Assembly (NCBI RefSeq): GCF_947493865.1 | Contig: NZ_CANLTC010000001.1 | Span: forward strand, 62,001 to 126,000 | DNA length: 64,000 nucleotides | Direction of reading: 5' to 3' | Source of the DNA: an uncultured Halomonas sp. | GTDB lineage: Bacteria; Pseudomonadota; Gammaproteobacteria; Pseudomonadales; Halomonadaceae | Part shown: positions 36,016-46,491 of the stretch, piece after piece | How the letters are laid out: each line of letters opens with the position of its first letter | Position numbering within the stretch: position 1 is the stretch's first letter | Program-made: the position numbers and the translations under genes | The notes under the pieces: generated by a model | What the model was told of the DNA's origin: nothing | Databases searched by the model: none | Seen by the model: the letters and a program-made list of their open reading frames with translations, nothing else

Positions 36016-36657
36016 ATGTCGAAACTGCCTTTTGCCAATCGTCGCGCTGCCGGCCAGGCGCTTGCCAAACGGCTCTCTGCCGAGGCCGATGCGAAAACCC
36101 TGGTGCTGGGCCTGCCCCGGGGTGGCGTCCCGGTGGCGGCGGAAATCGCCCTTGCGCTGGACGCCCCTCTCGACGTCATGGTGGTGCGCAAGCTCGGCGT
36201 GCCGGGCCACGAGGAGTTCGCCATGGGCGCCATCGCCAGTGGAGATGTGACGGTGCTCGACGACGCACTGGTCAAACGACTGAATATCGACGAGAAGCGC
36301 CTGCAGGCGGTGATCGACGCCGAGCGTCGCGAACTCGCTCGCCGCGAAACCGCCTATCGTGGCGAGCGGCCCTATCCCGACCTGCATGAGCGCGAGATCA
36401 TCCTGGTGGACGACGGCATCGCCACCGGCGCCAGCATGCGTGCGGCGATTCAGGCCGTCCGTCAATTGGGCGCCGCGCGCCTGGTGGTGTCGGTACCGGT
36501 GGCGCCCCAAGAAACCCTGGAACAGCTGACCGGAGAAGTCGACGAGGTCGTCTGCGTGGCAACGCCGTCGAACTTTCGCGCCGTGGGCCAGTGGTACGTC
36601 GATTTTGGTCAGACCAGCGATATAGAGGTGAGCGAGTATCTGGGTAAACACAACTAA
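36016..36657 (+). CDS. Phosphoribosyltransferase-family protein
   Basis: 213 residues, type I PRTase fold. The PRPP-binding loop EIILVDDGIATGASM lies near 132-146 and the pyrophosphate loop LGLPRGGVPVAAEIA near 31-45. VMVVRKLGVPGHEEFAMGAIASG is typical of the stand-alone PRTases that occur near stress and dienelactone hydrolase genes rather than of purine salvage enzymes. Substrate unknown. AGGAG 8 nt before the ATG decides the start. It follows modC by 74 nt and may be cotranscribed, without obvious functional link. Confidence 0.8.
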   Translation: MSKLPFANRRAAGQALAKRLSAEADAKTLVLGLPRGGVPVAAEIALALDAPLDVMVVRKLGVPGHEEFAMGAIASGDVTVLDDALVKRLNIDEKRLQAVIDAERRELARRETAYRGERPYPDLHEREIILVDDGIATGASMRAAIQAVRQLGAARLVVSVPVAPQETLEQLTGEVDEVVCVATPSNFRAVGQWYVDFGQTSDIEVSEYLGKHN

Positions 36658-36754
36658 CGCTCCCCGTTTCCGGCACTGTTCGCCGCATGGTCAACGACCT
36701 GTAACAACGGGTATGCTGGTGCTTTTCCGGCAAGCAAGGTGCTGACCATCCTTC

Positions 36755-38680
36755 ATGGACGATAGCGTTTCCAATCCACTTCCCGATGTTCTGGCCGGTC
36801 CCATCCTTCGCCGCGTCGAGCCTCAACGCCTGGTGCTGTGGCTGGCGGCAACGCGCCCTCTGACGCTGAACCTCGTACTCCACCCGGATCGGCTCGATTC
36901 CCGCAGAATCATCTTCGACGAGACGCTGTGTCGATGCGTGCCGGTAGGCCGGCATGCCTACGTCCATCTGATCGAGGTGACGCTGGACGCTCCCCTACCC
37001 CAGGACGTGACGATCGGTTACGACCTGCGCATCACACAAGCCGAAGGTGGTGATGCCGGTATCGCCGACTGGGCGCCACACCTGTTGTATGGCGATGAGC
37101 CGCACCCGAGCTTCGTGATCAAGTCGCGACTGGACGGCATCCTTCACGGCTCCTGTCGCAAGCCGCACTACGGCTCCGGTGATGGCTTGGCTCGGGCGGA
37201 TGCCTGGCTGGATGAGCGCCACGGCCAACCGCTTGAGCGCCCTGCGCTGCTGCTGCTCACCGGCGACCAGATCTACGCCGATGACGTCGCCGGCCCCATG
37301 CTTTCCGCCATCCATGAACTGATCCAGCGTCTCGGACTCTGGGGTGAGCGGCTGGAAGGCGCGGTGGTGGATGACAGCGAAGCACTCTATGCCGCCGAAG
37401 ATACCTATTACCGGCGCCAATGCTTGCTACCGCAGTTCGAATCTACCGAAGCGCTGCGGGAGCGCTTCTTTGGCGGTGTCAGAAAGCCGGTGTTCACGAC
37501 GGACAGCGCCGCCAACCACCTGATCACCTTGAGTGAAGTGCTTGCGATGTACCTGCTGGTGTGGTCGCCGGTGCCCTGGCGTTTGATTCAGCGCGCTGAG
37601 CCACCCTTGAGCGAGGAGCATCGCGGGCGCTTTGCCGCCGAGCGTAAGGTGATCGATGCCTTCGTGGCGGAACTGCCGGCGGCGGCCAGACTCCTGGCCC
37701 AGGTGCCGACGCTGATGATTTTCGACGATCATGACGTCACCGACGACTGGAACCTGACCGCCGCCTGGGAAGAGACCGTCTACGGGCACCCCTTCTCGCG
37801 TCGCATCGTCGGCAATGCGCTCGTCGCTTATCTGCTTTGCCAAGGCTGGGGCAATGCGCCGGATCGACTGTCCGCACCGATTGATCACTTGCAGCAACTG
37901 CTCGACGGGCGCAGCGCTGAGGGCTTTCTCGCTGCAGAGAAACAGGATGGACTAATCACAGAACTCTTGCGTTTCGAAGGCTGGGGATTCTGTCTGCCCG
38001 GGCCGCCCAAGCTGGTGGCCTTGGACATTCGCACCCGGCGCTGGCGTAGCGAGCGCAAGCGTCATCGCCCGTCGGGATTGATGGACTGGGAGGCGCTGAC
38101 GGAATTGCAGCAGGAGATGCTGGACGAGCCCTCGATCATCATCGTGTCGCCGTCACCGATGTTCGGGGTCAAGCTGATCGAAGGCGTTCAACGCCTGTTC
38201 ACCTGGGCCGGCAAACCCTTGTTAGTGGATGCGGAGAACTGGATGGCCCATCGTGGCGCGGCCCAGGTCATGCTCAATATCTTTCGCCATACCCGCACAC
38301 CGCGCAATTACGTCATCCTCTCCGGCGACGTGCATTACTCCTTCGTCTACGATGTACGCATTCGCCATCGCGATGCGGGGCCGCACATCTGGCAGATCAC
38401 CAGTAGCGGGGTCAAGAATGGCTTTCCCGACACGCTGCTGGACTGGTTCGATCGCGTCAATCGCTGGCTCTACGCCCCCTGGTCGCCGCTCAACTGGTTC
38501 ACCAAGCGCCGGCGCATGGAGGTACGCCCATTCATTCCGGATCGGGCCAAGGCCGGCGAGCGCCTGTGGAACGGCTCGGGCATCGGCCTTGTGCGCCTGG
38601 ACGAACAGGGCCGCCCGTCAGAAATCAACGAGCTCGGCGCCGACGGCATCACGGTACGCTTTCATCCCAAGCGGGACTGA
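36755..38680 (+). CDS. PhoD-like metallophosphatase/phosphodiesterase
   Basis: 641 residues. After an N-terminal beta domain (about 15-120) the PhoD-type metallophosphatase core shows HGSCRKPHYG, LLTGDQIYADDVAG (metal-binding Asp), LMIFDDHDVTDDWNL (DDHD, metal ligands) and ILSGDVHYSFVY (GDVHYS). No signal peptide or Tat motif is seen at the N-terminus, unlike secreted PhoD, so a cytoplasmic role is likely. Substrate unknown: phosphate esters or diesters. The start ATG has only a distant AAGGTG. It converges on glgB with a 15-nt gap. Confidence 0.8.
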   Translation: MDDSVSNPLPDVLAGPILRRVEPQRLVLWLAATRPLTLNLVLHPDRLDSRRIIFDETLCRCVPVGRHAYVHLIEVTLDAPLPQDVTIGYDLRITQAEGGDAGIADWAPHLLYGDEPHPSFVIKSRLDGILHGSCRKPHYGSGDGLARADAWLDERHGQPLERPALLLLTGDQIYADDVAGPMLSAIHELIQRLGLWGERLEGAVVDDSEALYAAEDTYYRRQCLLPQFESTEALRERFFGGVRKPVFTTDSAANHLITLSEVLAMYLLVWSPVPWRLIQRAEPPLSEEHRGRFAAERKVIDAFVAELPAAARLLAQVPTLMIFDDHDVTDDWNLTAAWEETVYGHPFSRRIVGNALVAYLLCQGWGNAPDRLSAPIDHLQQLLDGRSAEGFLAAEKQDGLITELLRFEGWGFCLPGPPKLVALDIRTRRWRSERKRHRPSGLMDWEALTELQQEMLDEPSIIIVSPSPMFGVKLIEGVQRLFTWAGKPLLVDAENWMAHRGAAQVMLNIFRHTRTPRNYVILSGDVHYSFVYDVRIRHRDAGPHIWQITSSGVKNGFPDTLLDWFDRVNRWLYAPWSPLNWFTKRRRMEVRPFIPDRAKAGERLWNGSGIGLVRLDEQGRPSEINELGADGITVRFHPKRD

Positions 38681-38695
38681 ACGTCTCGCCCCCAT

Positions 38696-40942
38696 TCAGG
38701 AGACCGTTTCCTCACGCGCTGGATGCAGCATCAGCACGCTCAAGGGCGGCAGACTCAAGGCGAGGCTTGCGGACTGACCGTGCAGGGATTCGTCCCGGGT
38801 GGTGAGTTCCCCCAGATTGCCCTGGTTGGAGCCGCCATAATGCTGCGCATCGCTGTTGAACGTCTCCTCCCAACGCCCGGGCAAGGGCACCCCCAGACGA
38901 TAATCGTCATGGGCCACCGGCGTCATGTTGGCGACGACCAACAGCGGTTCACCCTCAGCGCTCCAGCGCAGCCAGGCAAAGACGCTGTTGCTGGCATCGT
39001 CGCCGACCACCCAACTGAAGCCCGAGGGCTGTGTGTCCCGTTCATGCAGCGCAGGCAACTCCCCATAGAGCCGATTGAGGTCGCGCACCAAACGTTGAAT
39101 GCCTTCGTGACGCGGCTCGCTGAGCAGCGACCAGTCGAGTTCCCGGTCATGACTCCACTCTCGCCACTGGGCGAACTCACAGCCCATGAACAGAAGCTTC
39201 TTGCCGGGCTGGGTCCACATGATGGCAAGATAGGCCCGCAGATTGGCGAAGCGCTGCCATTCATCACCGGGCATCTTGTTGATCAGCGAGCCCTTGCCAT
39301 GTACCACCTCGTCATGGGAGATGGGCAGCACATAGCGCTCGGAGAAGGCGTAGACCAGCGGAAAGGTCATGTTGCCGTGAGCGTAGCTGCGATAGAGCGG
39401 ATCATTGGCCATGTAGCTCAGGGTGTCGTGCATCCACCCCATGTTCCACTTGTAGGCAAAGCCGAGCCCGCCCTCCTTCGTGGGCTGAGTCACCCCGGGC
39501 CAGGCGGTGGACTCTTCGGCGATCACCGCCGCACCGGGCACCTCCTCGGCGATGACATCGTTGAGATGACGCAGGAAATCGATCGCTTCCAGATTCTCGC
39601 GGCCACCATGGCGATTGGGAATCCACTCGCCGTCATTGCGAGAGTAGTCCCGGTACAGCATCGAGGCCACCGCATCCACCCGCAGAGCATCCACGTGGAA
39701 ATGCTTCACCCAGTGAAGGGCTGACGCCAGCATGAAGCCATGCACTTCCCGCCGTCCCAGATTGAAGATGTAGGTATCCCAGTCCTGATGGAAGCCCTCG
39801 AAGGGATGCTCGTACTCATACAGTGCCGTGCCATCGAAGCGCGCCAGGCCATGCGGATCCGTGGGAAAGTGTGCCGGCACCCAGTCGAGGATCACACCGA
39901 GTTCCGCGGCGTGACAGGCATCGACGAAACTGGCGAAATCCTGGGGGCTACCGAAGCGCCCGCTGGGAGCGAACTGACTCAGGGGCTGATAGCCCCAGGA
40001 GCCGCCAAAGGGGTGTTCCATGATCGGCAGAAGCTCGAGATGAGTAAAACCCAACTCCTTGACGTAGGGAATCAGGTGCTCGGCAAGATCCTGCCAGCTG
40101 TAAAGCTCGCCATCATCGCCGCCGTGCTTGCGCCAGGACGCGGCGTGCACCTCGTAGATGGCCATGGGCTTGTCCGGCGCCTGATGCTTGCCACGCTTTT
40201 CGATCCAGGCCTCGTCCCGCCAGGTGAAGGGCGTGGTATCCGCCACCACCGAGGCGGTATCCGGCGGCATCCGGGTCGCCAGGGCCACCGGATCGGCCTT
40301 CAGCGTCAGAGCGCCCTGCGCATCGATCATCTCGTACTTGTAGGCTTCACCGGGTCCAAGACGCGGCAGGAAAAGCTCCCATACGCCAGCCGGGTGGCGC
40401 AGACGCATTGGATGGCGCCGCCCGTCCCAGCTGTTGAACTCCCCGACCACGGATACCCGTTGGGCGTTCGGCGCCCACACCGCGAAACGCACGCCTTCCA
40501 CCTCGTCGATGGTCATGGGCTGTGCGCCCAGGCAGTGGCCCAGGTTGCGATGATTGCCCTCGCCGATCAGGTACAGATCCATCTCGCCCAGCAAAAGACC
40601 AAAGGCGTAGGGATCTTCCGTTTCCTGCTCATCACCCTGAGGCCAGCGGATACGCAGCTTGTAGGGGGCGCCGTGGGGCAACTTACCGGCGAACAGCCCT
40701 GGAATCTGCACCGGCGTCAGGCAGCAGCGAAACTCGCGGCCGTCACGATCCAGCACGTCCACTCCCAGGGCGCCGGGCAAGTAGACCCGCAGCAGCGGGC
40801 CATCTTCGGGATTCCCCTGCAAGCCAAGTATCGCAAAGGGGTCCGCGTGGGTGCCGCGCGCCAATGCTTCCGCGTCATCCGCGGGCAGTTTCAGGCGCTC
40901 GTCACTTGTGTGCTTCGCGTATTCGACGCGTTGGTTACTCAT
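38696..40942 (-). CDS. glgB: 1,4-alpha-glucan branching enzyme (GH13), complete
   Basis: 748 residues with full GlgB architecture: N-terminal beta module (about 1-125), CBM48 (about 140-230; [23 protein letters not shown]), GH13 barrel (about 265-640) and a C-terminal beta domain. Catalytic residues are present: nucleophile Asp423 in [11 protein letters not shown], acid/base Glu in VIAEEST and the transition-state Asp in [10 protein letters not shown]. It makes alpha-1,6 branches in linear glucan. It overlaps the treS-maltokinase gene by 8 nt as last gene of the block, the place it has in GlgE-pathway clusters. A second, degenerate GlgB-like protein is encoded at 56231-57628. Confidence 0.95.
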   Translation of the reverse strand: MSNQRVEYAKHTSDERLKLPADDAEALARGTHADPFAILGLQGNPEDGPLLRVYLPGALGVDVLDRDGREFRCCLTPVQIPGLFAGKLPHGAPYKLRIRWPQGDEQETEDPYAFGLLLGEMDLYLIGEGNHRNLGHCLGAQPMTIDEVEGVRFAVWAPNAQRVSVVGEFNSWDGRRHPMRLRHPAGVWELFLPRLGPGEAYKYEMIDAQGALTLKADPVALATRMPPDTASVVADTTPFTWRDEAWIEKRGKHQAPDKPMAIYEVHAASWRKHGGDDGELYSWQDLAEHLIPYVKELGFTHLELLPIMEHPFGGSWGYQPLSQFAPSGRFGSPQDFASFVDACHAAELGVILDWVPAHFPTDPHGLARFDGTALYEYEHPFEGFHQDWDTYIFNLGRREVHGFMLASALHWVKHFHVDALRVDAVASMLYRDYSRNDGEWIPNRHGGRENLEAIDFLRHLNDVIAEEVPGAAVIAEESTAWPGVTQPTKEGGLGFAYKWNMGWMHDTLSYMANDPLYRSYAHGNMTFPLVYAFSERYVLPISHDEVVHGKGSLINKMPGDEWQRFANLRAYLAIMWTQPGKKLLFMGCEFAQWREWSHDRELDWSLLSEPRHEGIQRLVRDLNRLYGELPALHERDTQPSGFSWVVGDDASNSVFAWLRWSAEGEPLLVVANMTPVAHDDYRLGVPLPGRWEETFNSDAQHYGGSNQGNLGELTTRDESLHGQSASLALSLPPLSVLMLHPAREETVS

Positions 40943-43900
40943 TCGCTCCCCCCGTCCATTGATCGGCGATAGTCATCAGGCCTCGCAGCGGCACGCTCAA
41001 CCAGGCTGGACGATTGGCGGCCTCGTAGGCAAGCTCGTAGACCGTCTTTTCCATCAGGAATAGATCCAGCGCTGCCTTTGCCTGGGCGTCATCCTGCAGG
41101 CGATGCGGCAAGTCCTCCGTGGCGTGTCGATAACCTTCGAGGAAAAGATGCCGGCATTCCTCCAGAATCTGCTCTGAAAGCGCACGGGAATCACTGCTGC
41201 CGCTTTCCCCCTCCAGGCCGATTTGCCCTTCCTCGAGCTTCACGCCAGCGTAATCGAAAGAGCGCAGCATGCCCGCCACGTCCTTAAAGGGGCTATCCTT
41301 GGCGCGACGCTCTTCCAGCGTCCGGGCAGGCTCACCCTCGAAATCGATGATGAAGGCGTCCCCGTTGGCCACCAGCACCTGCCCAAGATGCAAGTCGCCG
41401 TGGTTGCGAATCAGCAGGCTGCCCTTGGCTTTCCGGGCCAGGGGCGCGATGGCATGCAGCAACCGGTCACGACCAGCAAGAATCCTGTCGATCATGTGCT
41501 GCTCGGGTTCTGCAGCCTCGCTTCTGTAATGCGACAGCAGCTCGAGCGCACTCTCCACCTGATGCTGTATGCGTCGAGTCCACGCCTCCACCTGCTTCTC
41601 GTCCGCGATCTCGGGGCTGAAATCAGCGTTCTGAGTAGCAACAGCCAAGGCCTGGTGCAGCTCACCCAGGCGCTGGCCCAGAATCTCCGCAAAGGATTTC
41701 AGTTCACCTCGGGGGCCAAACCCTTGGTCCGTGGTCTGGGCTTGGCTTTCCTCATCCGCGTCTCGCAGGGCGCGTTCCAATGTCGTGCGGGTCCAGGACC
41801 AGGCATCTCCCTGATTGTTGATATAGCCTTGCAGCAGCATCAGGGTCTGGGAGCCTTCCTCTTCGATGCGCGCCACTTCACCGTACAGCGGCGCCATGTT
41901 GGCAAAGCCCTGCTCGCTCAGATAACGGCCCATTTCCGCTTCCGGATGCTGACCGCTTTCGAGACGCCGCAGCACCTTGAGCACGACCTGGTAGTTGACG
42001 ATGATCGAGCTGTTGGATTGCTCCACCCCTTGCTGTACCACCTCGGGTTGCTCCGGCAGTTCGAGTTCGTTCATCAGGGAGGTGGGCAAGAAGCGTATCT
42101 CGCCGGCTGCGCTGGGCAAGATAGCGGCGTTGCGTATGGCTTCCACCACCGCCAGGGCGAATGCGTCCCGGGTGATGGCGTCCGTCAGCAGGCCGACCTG
42201 GTTGGCGCGCCGCACCCGGGCCAGGGCCAGCTGCCGGGGAAGCACGCGATCCTGCTCCTCTTCGCCGAGAAACGCGAAGGGCAACTGATAGCGCTCCAGC
42301 CCCTGGGCATGGCGTACTTCGATTTCACTGAGCAGCCCGACACGCCCGGAGTTCGTAAGGGGCGTGGCATAAAGCAGCGTCACCTGTTCGATGCGCTGCT
42401 GCTTGGCGGCAAACCAGCGCCGCTTGGGCAAGTAGCTTGGCAGTATTTCGTTTTCGAGCAGTTTGCGCGGCGTGCCCTCGAGAATCTCTTCGAGCTTGCG
42501 CTTGACGATCAGGGTAGCGTAGTCCGGCATCGGCTCCGGGGCAGGCACATGCCATTCCGGCATGGCGGTTTCCGGGGCCAGATAGAACCAGTAGAACCCG
42601 TAAGGGGGCAATGTCAGCAGATAGGGCAGCATGCCCACCGGCGGAAAGGCGCTACCGCCGACCATCTCGACCGGCACCTGGCCGGCGAAGGCGCTCATGT
42701 CCAGCTCCACCGCCTGGGCGGAGCGGGCCAGATTGGCCACGCATAAAAGCACTTCCGTCGTGCCATCGTCCAGAGTCATCTCGCGCAGGTAGGCCAGCAC
42801 ATGTCGATTGGCGGGATGCAGTGTACGCATGCTGCCGCGACTGAAGGCTCGGTGCTTGCTGCGTACGTCCAACAGGCGGCGCATGCTGTTCAACAGCGAA
42901 TGAGGATCCCGGGACTGGGCTTCCACATTGATGGCCTGAAAGCCATACAGCGGATCCATAATCGGCGGCAATACGAGACTTGCCGGGTCCGCCCGGGAGA
43001 AGCCACCGCTGCGATCCATGGACCACTGCATGGGCGTGCGCACACCGTCACGGTCGCCAAGATAGATGTTGTCTCCCATGCCGATCTCGTCGCCGTAATA
43101 GAGCACCGGCGTGCCGGGCATGGACAGCAGCAGGCTGTTGAGCAGCTCGATGCGTCGACGATCCCGCTCCATCAGCGGCGCCAGACGCCGCCGAATGCCC
43201 ATGTTGATGCGAGCGCGTCGATCCGCGGCGTAATGATTCCACAGGTAGTCTCGTTCCTTGTCCGTGACCATTTCCAGGGTCAGTTCGTCGTGGTTACGCA
43301 GGAAAATCGCCCATTGGCAGACCGGTGGAATCTCGGGGGTCTGACGCAGAATATCCGTGATGGGAAAGCGGTCTTCCTGGGCGAGCGCCATGTACATGCG
43401 TGGCATCAGCGGGAAATGAAAGGCCATGTGGCACTCGTCGCCGTCACCAAAATAGGGCCGGGTGTCCTCGGGCCATTGATTGGCCTCTGCCAGCAGCAGG
43501 CGATCCGGATAGCGCTCGTCCAGGGCTTGCCGAATCTTCTTGAGCACCACATGGGTCTCCGGCAGGTTCTCGTTGTTGGTGCCCTCCCGTTCCACCAGAT
43601 AGGGAATGGCGTCCAGGCGCAGACCGTCGACTCCCATGTCCAGCCAGTAGTTCATGACCTTGAGCACTTCCTCGAGCACCTTGGGGTTGTCGAAGTTGAG
43701 ATCCGGTTGATGGGAGTAGAAGCGATGCCAGAAATAGGCGCCCGCCACCGGATCCCAGGTCCAGTTGGAGGTTTCCGTATCGAGGAAGATGATACGGGTG
43801 CCCTGATAGGCCTGGTCCGTGTCCGACCAGACATAGAAGTCCCGTTCCGGTGAGCCCGGTGGCGCGTTACGGGCACGCTGGAACCATTCGTGCTGATCCG

Positions 43901-44264
43901 AGGTATGGTTGATGACCAGCTCGGTGATTACCCGAAGGCCGCGCTTGTGGGCCTCGTCGATGAAGCGCCGGGCGTCTTCGAGGGTGCCGTAATCCGGGCT
44001 GACGTTGCAGTATTCGGCAATGTCGTAGCCGTCGTCCCGCCGGGGGGACGGGTAGAACGGTAGAATCCAGATCGTGTTGACGCCGAGGCTGACGATGTAG
44101 TCGAGCTTGTCGATCAGGCCCTGGAAATCACCGATGCCGTCATCGTTGGCATCGAAGAACGACTTGACGTGTACCTGGTAGATGACCGCGTCCTTGTACC
44201 ATAGCGGGTCGTCCAGAAAATTGAGCGTATCGACGCTGTGGGTTTCGCTGCTAGCATCCATCAT
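40935..44264 (-). CDS. treS: Trehalose synthase fused to maltokinase (TreS-Mak)
   Basis: 1109 residues from ATG 44262-44264 (GGAG 9 nt upstream; the open frame reaches 44324). Residues about 1-560 are a GH13 trehalose synthase: [15 protein letters not shown], nucleophile Asp218 in [10 protein letters not shown], Glu in [11 protein letters not shown] and Asp in [10 protein letters not shown]. Residues about 575-1109 are a maltokinase of aminoglycoside-phosphotransferase fold: [21 protein letters not shown] (catalytic loop) and IDFEGEP (metal Asp). The fused enzyme converts trehalose to maltose and phosphorylates it to maltose-1-phosphate for GlgE, the neighbour. Such fusions are known in several phyla. 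Confidence 0.94.
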   Translation of the reverse strand: MMDASSETHSVDTLNFLDDPLWYKDAVIYQVHVKSFFDANDDGIGDFQGLIDKLDYIVSLGVNTIWILPFYPSPRRDDGYDIAEYCNVSPDYGTLEDARRFIDEAHKRGLRVITELVINHTSDQHEWFQRARNAPPGSPERDFYVWSDTDQAYQGTRIIFLDTETSNWTWDPVAGAYFWHRFYSHQPDLNFDNPKVLEEVLKVMNYWLDMGVDGLRLDAIPYLVEREGTNNENLPETHVVLKKIRQALDERYPDRLLLAEANQWPEDTRPYFGDGDECHMAFHFPLMPRMYMALAQEDRFPITDILRQTPEIPPVCQWAIFLRNHDELTLEMVTDKERDYLWNHYAADRRARINMGIRRRLAPLMERDRRRIELLNSLLLSMPGTPVLYYGDEIGMGDNIYLGDRDGVRTPMQWSMDRSGGFSRADPASLVLPPIMDPLYGFQAINVEAQSRDPHSLLNSMRRLLDVRSKHRAFSRGSMRTLHPANRHVLAYLREMTLDDGTTEVLLCVANLARSAQAVELDMSAFAGQVPVEMVGGSAFPPVGMLPYLLTLPPYGFYWFYLAPETAMPEWHVPAPEPMPDYATLIVKRKLEEILEGTPRKLLENEILPSYLPKRRWFAAKQQRIEQVTLLYATPLTNSGRVGLLSEIEVRHAQGLERYQLPFAFLGEEEQDRVLPRQLALARVRRANQVGLLTDAITRDAFALAVVEAIRNAAILPSAAGEIRFLPTSLMNELELPEQPEVVQQGVEQSNSSIIVNYQVVLKVLRRLESGQHPEAEMGRYLSEQGFANMAPLYGEVARIEEEGSQTLMLLQGYINNQGDAWSWTRTTLERALRDADEESQAQTTDQGFGPRGELKSFAEILGQRLGELHQALAVATQNADFSPEIADEKQVEAWTRRIQHQVESALELLSHYRSEAAEPEQHMIDRILAGRDRLLHAIAPLARKAKGSLLIRNHGDLHLGQVLVANGDAFIIDFEGEPARTLEERRAKDSPFKDVAGMLRSFDYAGVKLEEGQIGLEGESGSSDSRALSEQILEECRHLFLEGYRHATEDLPHRLQDDAQAKAALDLFLMEKTVYELAYEAANRPAWLSVPLRGLMTIADQWTGGANE

Positions 44265-44324
44265 GTGCTGTATCTCCCTGCCAGTTCTGTTCCCTGCGAG
44301 CGGTTCTTGCGACTGCTGCAGCAT

Positions 44325-46424
44325 CTAACCCAGCGGCTGAATGCGCCAGATGGCAAAGGGCAGATGCGCCGGATCGAGCCGCATCCACTGCTGTTTGCCT
44401 TGCCATGCAAAGCGCTGGCCGGTCATCAGGTCCTCGACGCGAAGTGTTGCTTCGTCGGGCAAGCCCAGCTCCCACAGGGGCAGTTCGAAACGCCCCTCCT
44501 GAACGTCAAAGGGATCGAGGTTCACCGCGACCAGCACGAAATTACCCCGCTCTTCGTCGCGCTTGCCGAAATAAAGCAGCCGCTCGTTGTCGACCGAATA
44601 AAACGCTATTCCCAGATGGGTCTGGAGCGCCGGGTTCTCCCGGCGAATGCGGTTGAGTTGAGCGATCTCGTAGATGATATTGCCCGGCGCAGCATAGTCC
44701 CGCGGGCGTATCTCGTACTTCTCGGAATCAAGATACTCCTCCTTGCCCGGCACCGGTGTGCCTTCGCACAGCTCGAACCCCGAGTACATGCCCCAGAGCC
44801 CGGAGCCCATGGTGGCCAGCGCCGCCCGAATCAGAAACCCGGGCCGCCCGCTGGACTGCAAAAAGTAGGGATTGATGTCCGGCGTATTGACGAAGAAGTT
44901 GGGCCGATAGCACTCCCTGAGCGGTGATTCGTTGAGCTCGGTGAGATACTGGGTAAGCTCGGCCTTGGTATGGCGCCAGGTGAAATAGGTATAGCTTTGG
45001 GTGAAGCCCACCTTGCCCAGACGCGCCATCATCGGTGGCCGCGTGAAGGCCTCGGCAAGAAACAGCACTCCGGGATCACGGCTTTTGATATCGGCAATCA
45101 GCCACTCCCAGAAGGGCAAGGGCTTGGTGTGAGGGTTGTCGACCCGGAAGATGCGCACCCCTTCATCGACCCACAGCTGCACCACGTCTCGCAGAGTCAG
45201 CCATAGCTCGGGAACCGCGTCTTCGGCGTAGAAATCGACGTTGACGATGTCCTGATACTTCTTCGGCGGGTTTTCCGCATAGCGAATCGAGCCGTCGGGC
45301 CGCCAGGAGAACCAGCCCGGGTGCTCCGCGAGCCAGGGGTGATCCGGGGAGCATTGAATGGCGAAATCCAGGGCGATCTCAAGACCGTGACACGCCGCCG
45401 CCTGCACCAGCTCGCGAAAATCCTCGCGACTGCCAAGCTCGGGGTGTATGGCCTCGTGGCCTCCGTCCTGGCTACCGATGGCGTAGGGGCTTCCCGGGTC
45501 CTCCGGGCCAGCCTCCAGCGTATTGTTGGGGCCCTTGCGATGGGCACGCCCGATGGGATGAATGGGCGGAAAATAGAGCACGTCGAAGCCCATGTCGCGG
45601 ATCATGGGCAGGCGTTTTTGCACATCGGCAAACGTACCGTGGCGGCTGGGGTCCGTCGTTTCCGAGCGGGGAAACAGCTCATACCAGCTGGCAAAATTTG
45701 CCGCCCTGCGATCCACCTCCAGCGGATAAACAACGTCGCTACGGCTCAAATGCGGACGCGTGTCCGCTGCCGCCATCAGGCGGGTCGTGTCCGCGTCAAG
45801 CAGCACGGCCACCCGCTGGCTGTTGTGTTCAGCGTGTGTGAAATCCGCCAGCACCCCAGAGAGCTTTTCGCCCAGCTCGTCTTCGCTGCGCTGGGCTGCG
45901 CTTTCCACCAGGCGGCGCCCTTCCTCGAGTTCGAGTTCGATGGGCACCCCGGCCTGATGCTTCTTGGCAAGCTCATCCCGGTAGGTGGCATAAATGTCCC
46001 ACCAGGCCTCGATGACGAACTGATGGCGCCCTATCCGGGTCGGCACGAACTGGCCCTCCCAGACATCCAGCCCCAGGGGGCGGACCAGCTTCAAGGGGAC
46101 CTGCCGGCTCACACCTTGAGGGTCGGTCCAGCTCACCTGAGCGGCCAGCACGTCGTGACCATCGGCAAAGATGACTGCCGACACGGACACGGAATCATTA
46201 ACCACGGCCTTGGGTGCAAAGCGGCCGTCGCCAAGACTGGGCGTCACCGCCTCGATGGCGATCCGCGATGAACTTGCCGCCCCCAGCACGTCGGTGCTCT
46301 TCGTTTCAGCGTCATTTGTTTCAGCGCCATTCATTCCAACATCATTCGTTTCAATGTCATCTGATTCGATGTTTTGAACCTCGGCGGCGTCTTTCGACAT
46401 CCGAGAACGAGATGAAAGACTCAT
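44325..46424 (-). CDS. glgE: Maltose-1-phosphate maltosyltransferase
   Basis: 699 residues (GH13_3). It adds maltosyl units from maltose-1-phosphate to alpha-1,4-glucan ends. Nucleophile Asp429 (IFRVDNPHTKP) and Glu458 (VLFLAEAFTRP) are 29 residues apart, the same spacing as Asp394/Glu423 in the Streptomyces enzyme. YELFPRS, DVLYFPPIHPIGRAHRKGPNN and GSPYAIGS are GlgE-specific. AGGAG lies 9 nt before the ATG. The first 50 residues are an unusual Asp/Glu/Thr/Asn-rich extension made of five pentapeptides (residues 18-42), absent from typical GlgE. It is 61 nt upstream of treS-mak. Confidence 0.94.
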   Translation of the reverse strand: MSLSSRSRMSKDAAEVQNIESDDIETNDVGMNGAETNDAETKSTDVLGAASSSRIAIEAVTPSLGDGRFAPKAVVNDSVSVSAVIFADGHDVLAAQVSWTDPQGVSRQVPLKLVRPLGLDVWEGQFVPTRIGRHQFVIEAWWDIYATYRDELAKKHQAGVPIELELEEGRRLVESAAQRSEDELGEKLSGVLADFTHAEHNSQRVAVLLDADTTRLMAAADTRPHLSRSDVVYPLEVDRRAANFASWYELFPRSETTDPSRHGTFADVQKRLPMIRDMGFDVLYFPPIHPIGRAHRKGPNNTLEAGPEDPGSPYAIGSQDGGHEAIHPELGSREDFRELVQAAACHGLEIALDFAIQCSPDHPWLAEHPGWFSWRPDGSIRYAENPPKKYQDIVNVDFYAEDAVPELWLTLRDVVQLWVDEGVRIFRVDNPHTKPLPFWEWLIADIKSRDPGVLFLAEAFTRPPMMARLGKVGFTQSYTYFTWRHTKAELTQYLTELNESPLRECYRPNFFVNTPDINPYFLQSSGRPGFLIRAALATMGSGLWGMYSGFELCEGTPVPGKEEYLDSEKYEIRPRDYAAPGNIIYEIAQLNRIRRENPALQTHLGIAFYSVDNERLLYFGKRDEERGNFVLVAVNLDPFDVQEGRFELPLWELGLPDEATLRVEDLMTGQRFAWQGKQQWMRLDPAHLPFAIWRIQPLG
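46299..46373 (-). repeat. Five 15-bp tandem repeats within the 5' end of glgE
   Basis: Codons 18-42 of glgE consist of five units of 15 bp with consensus near GACGCTGAAACGAAT, encoding NIESD, DIETN, DVGMN, GAETN and DAETK. Units differ at several bases, so this is an older expansion, in frame and able to change length without frameshift. Confidence 0.8.
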
Positions 46425-46491
46425 CGCGACATGCTCCTTATGTCTTTTCGCGCAAATGAACGATCAGGCATCGATCTAGCGTGGCATTGAC

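Noticed and set aside
39740..40972. 410-codon open frame on the plus strand
   Set aside because: Antisense to glgB, whose motifs are complete; no ribosome site or family resemblance.
41223..42746. 507-codon open frame on the plus strand
   Set aside because: It is antisense to the TreS-maltokinase gene; the protein has no recognisable domain and reflects GC-rich codon structure of the true gene.
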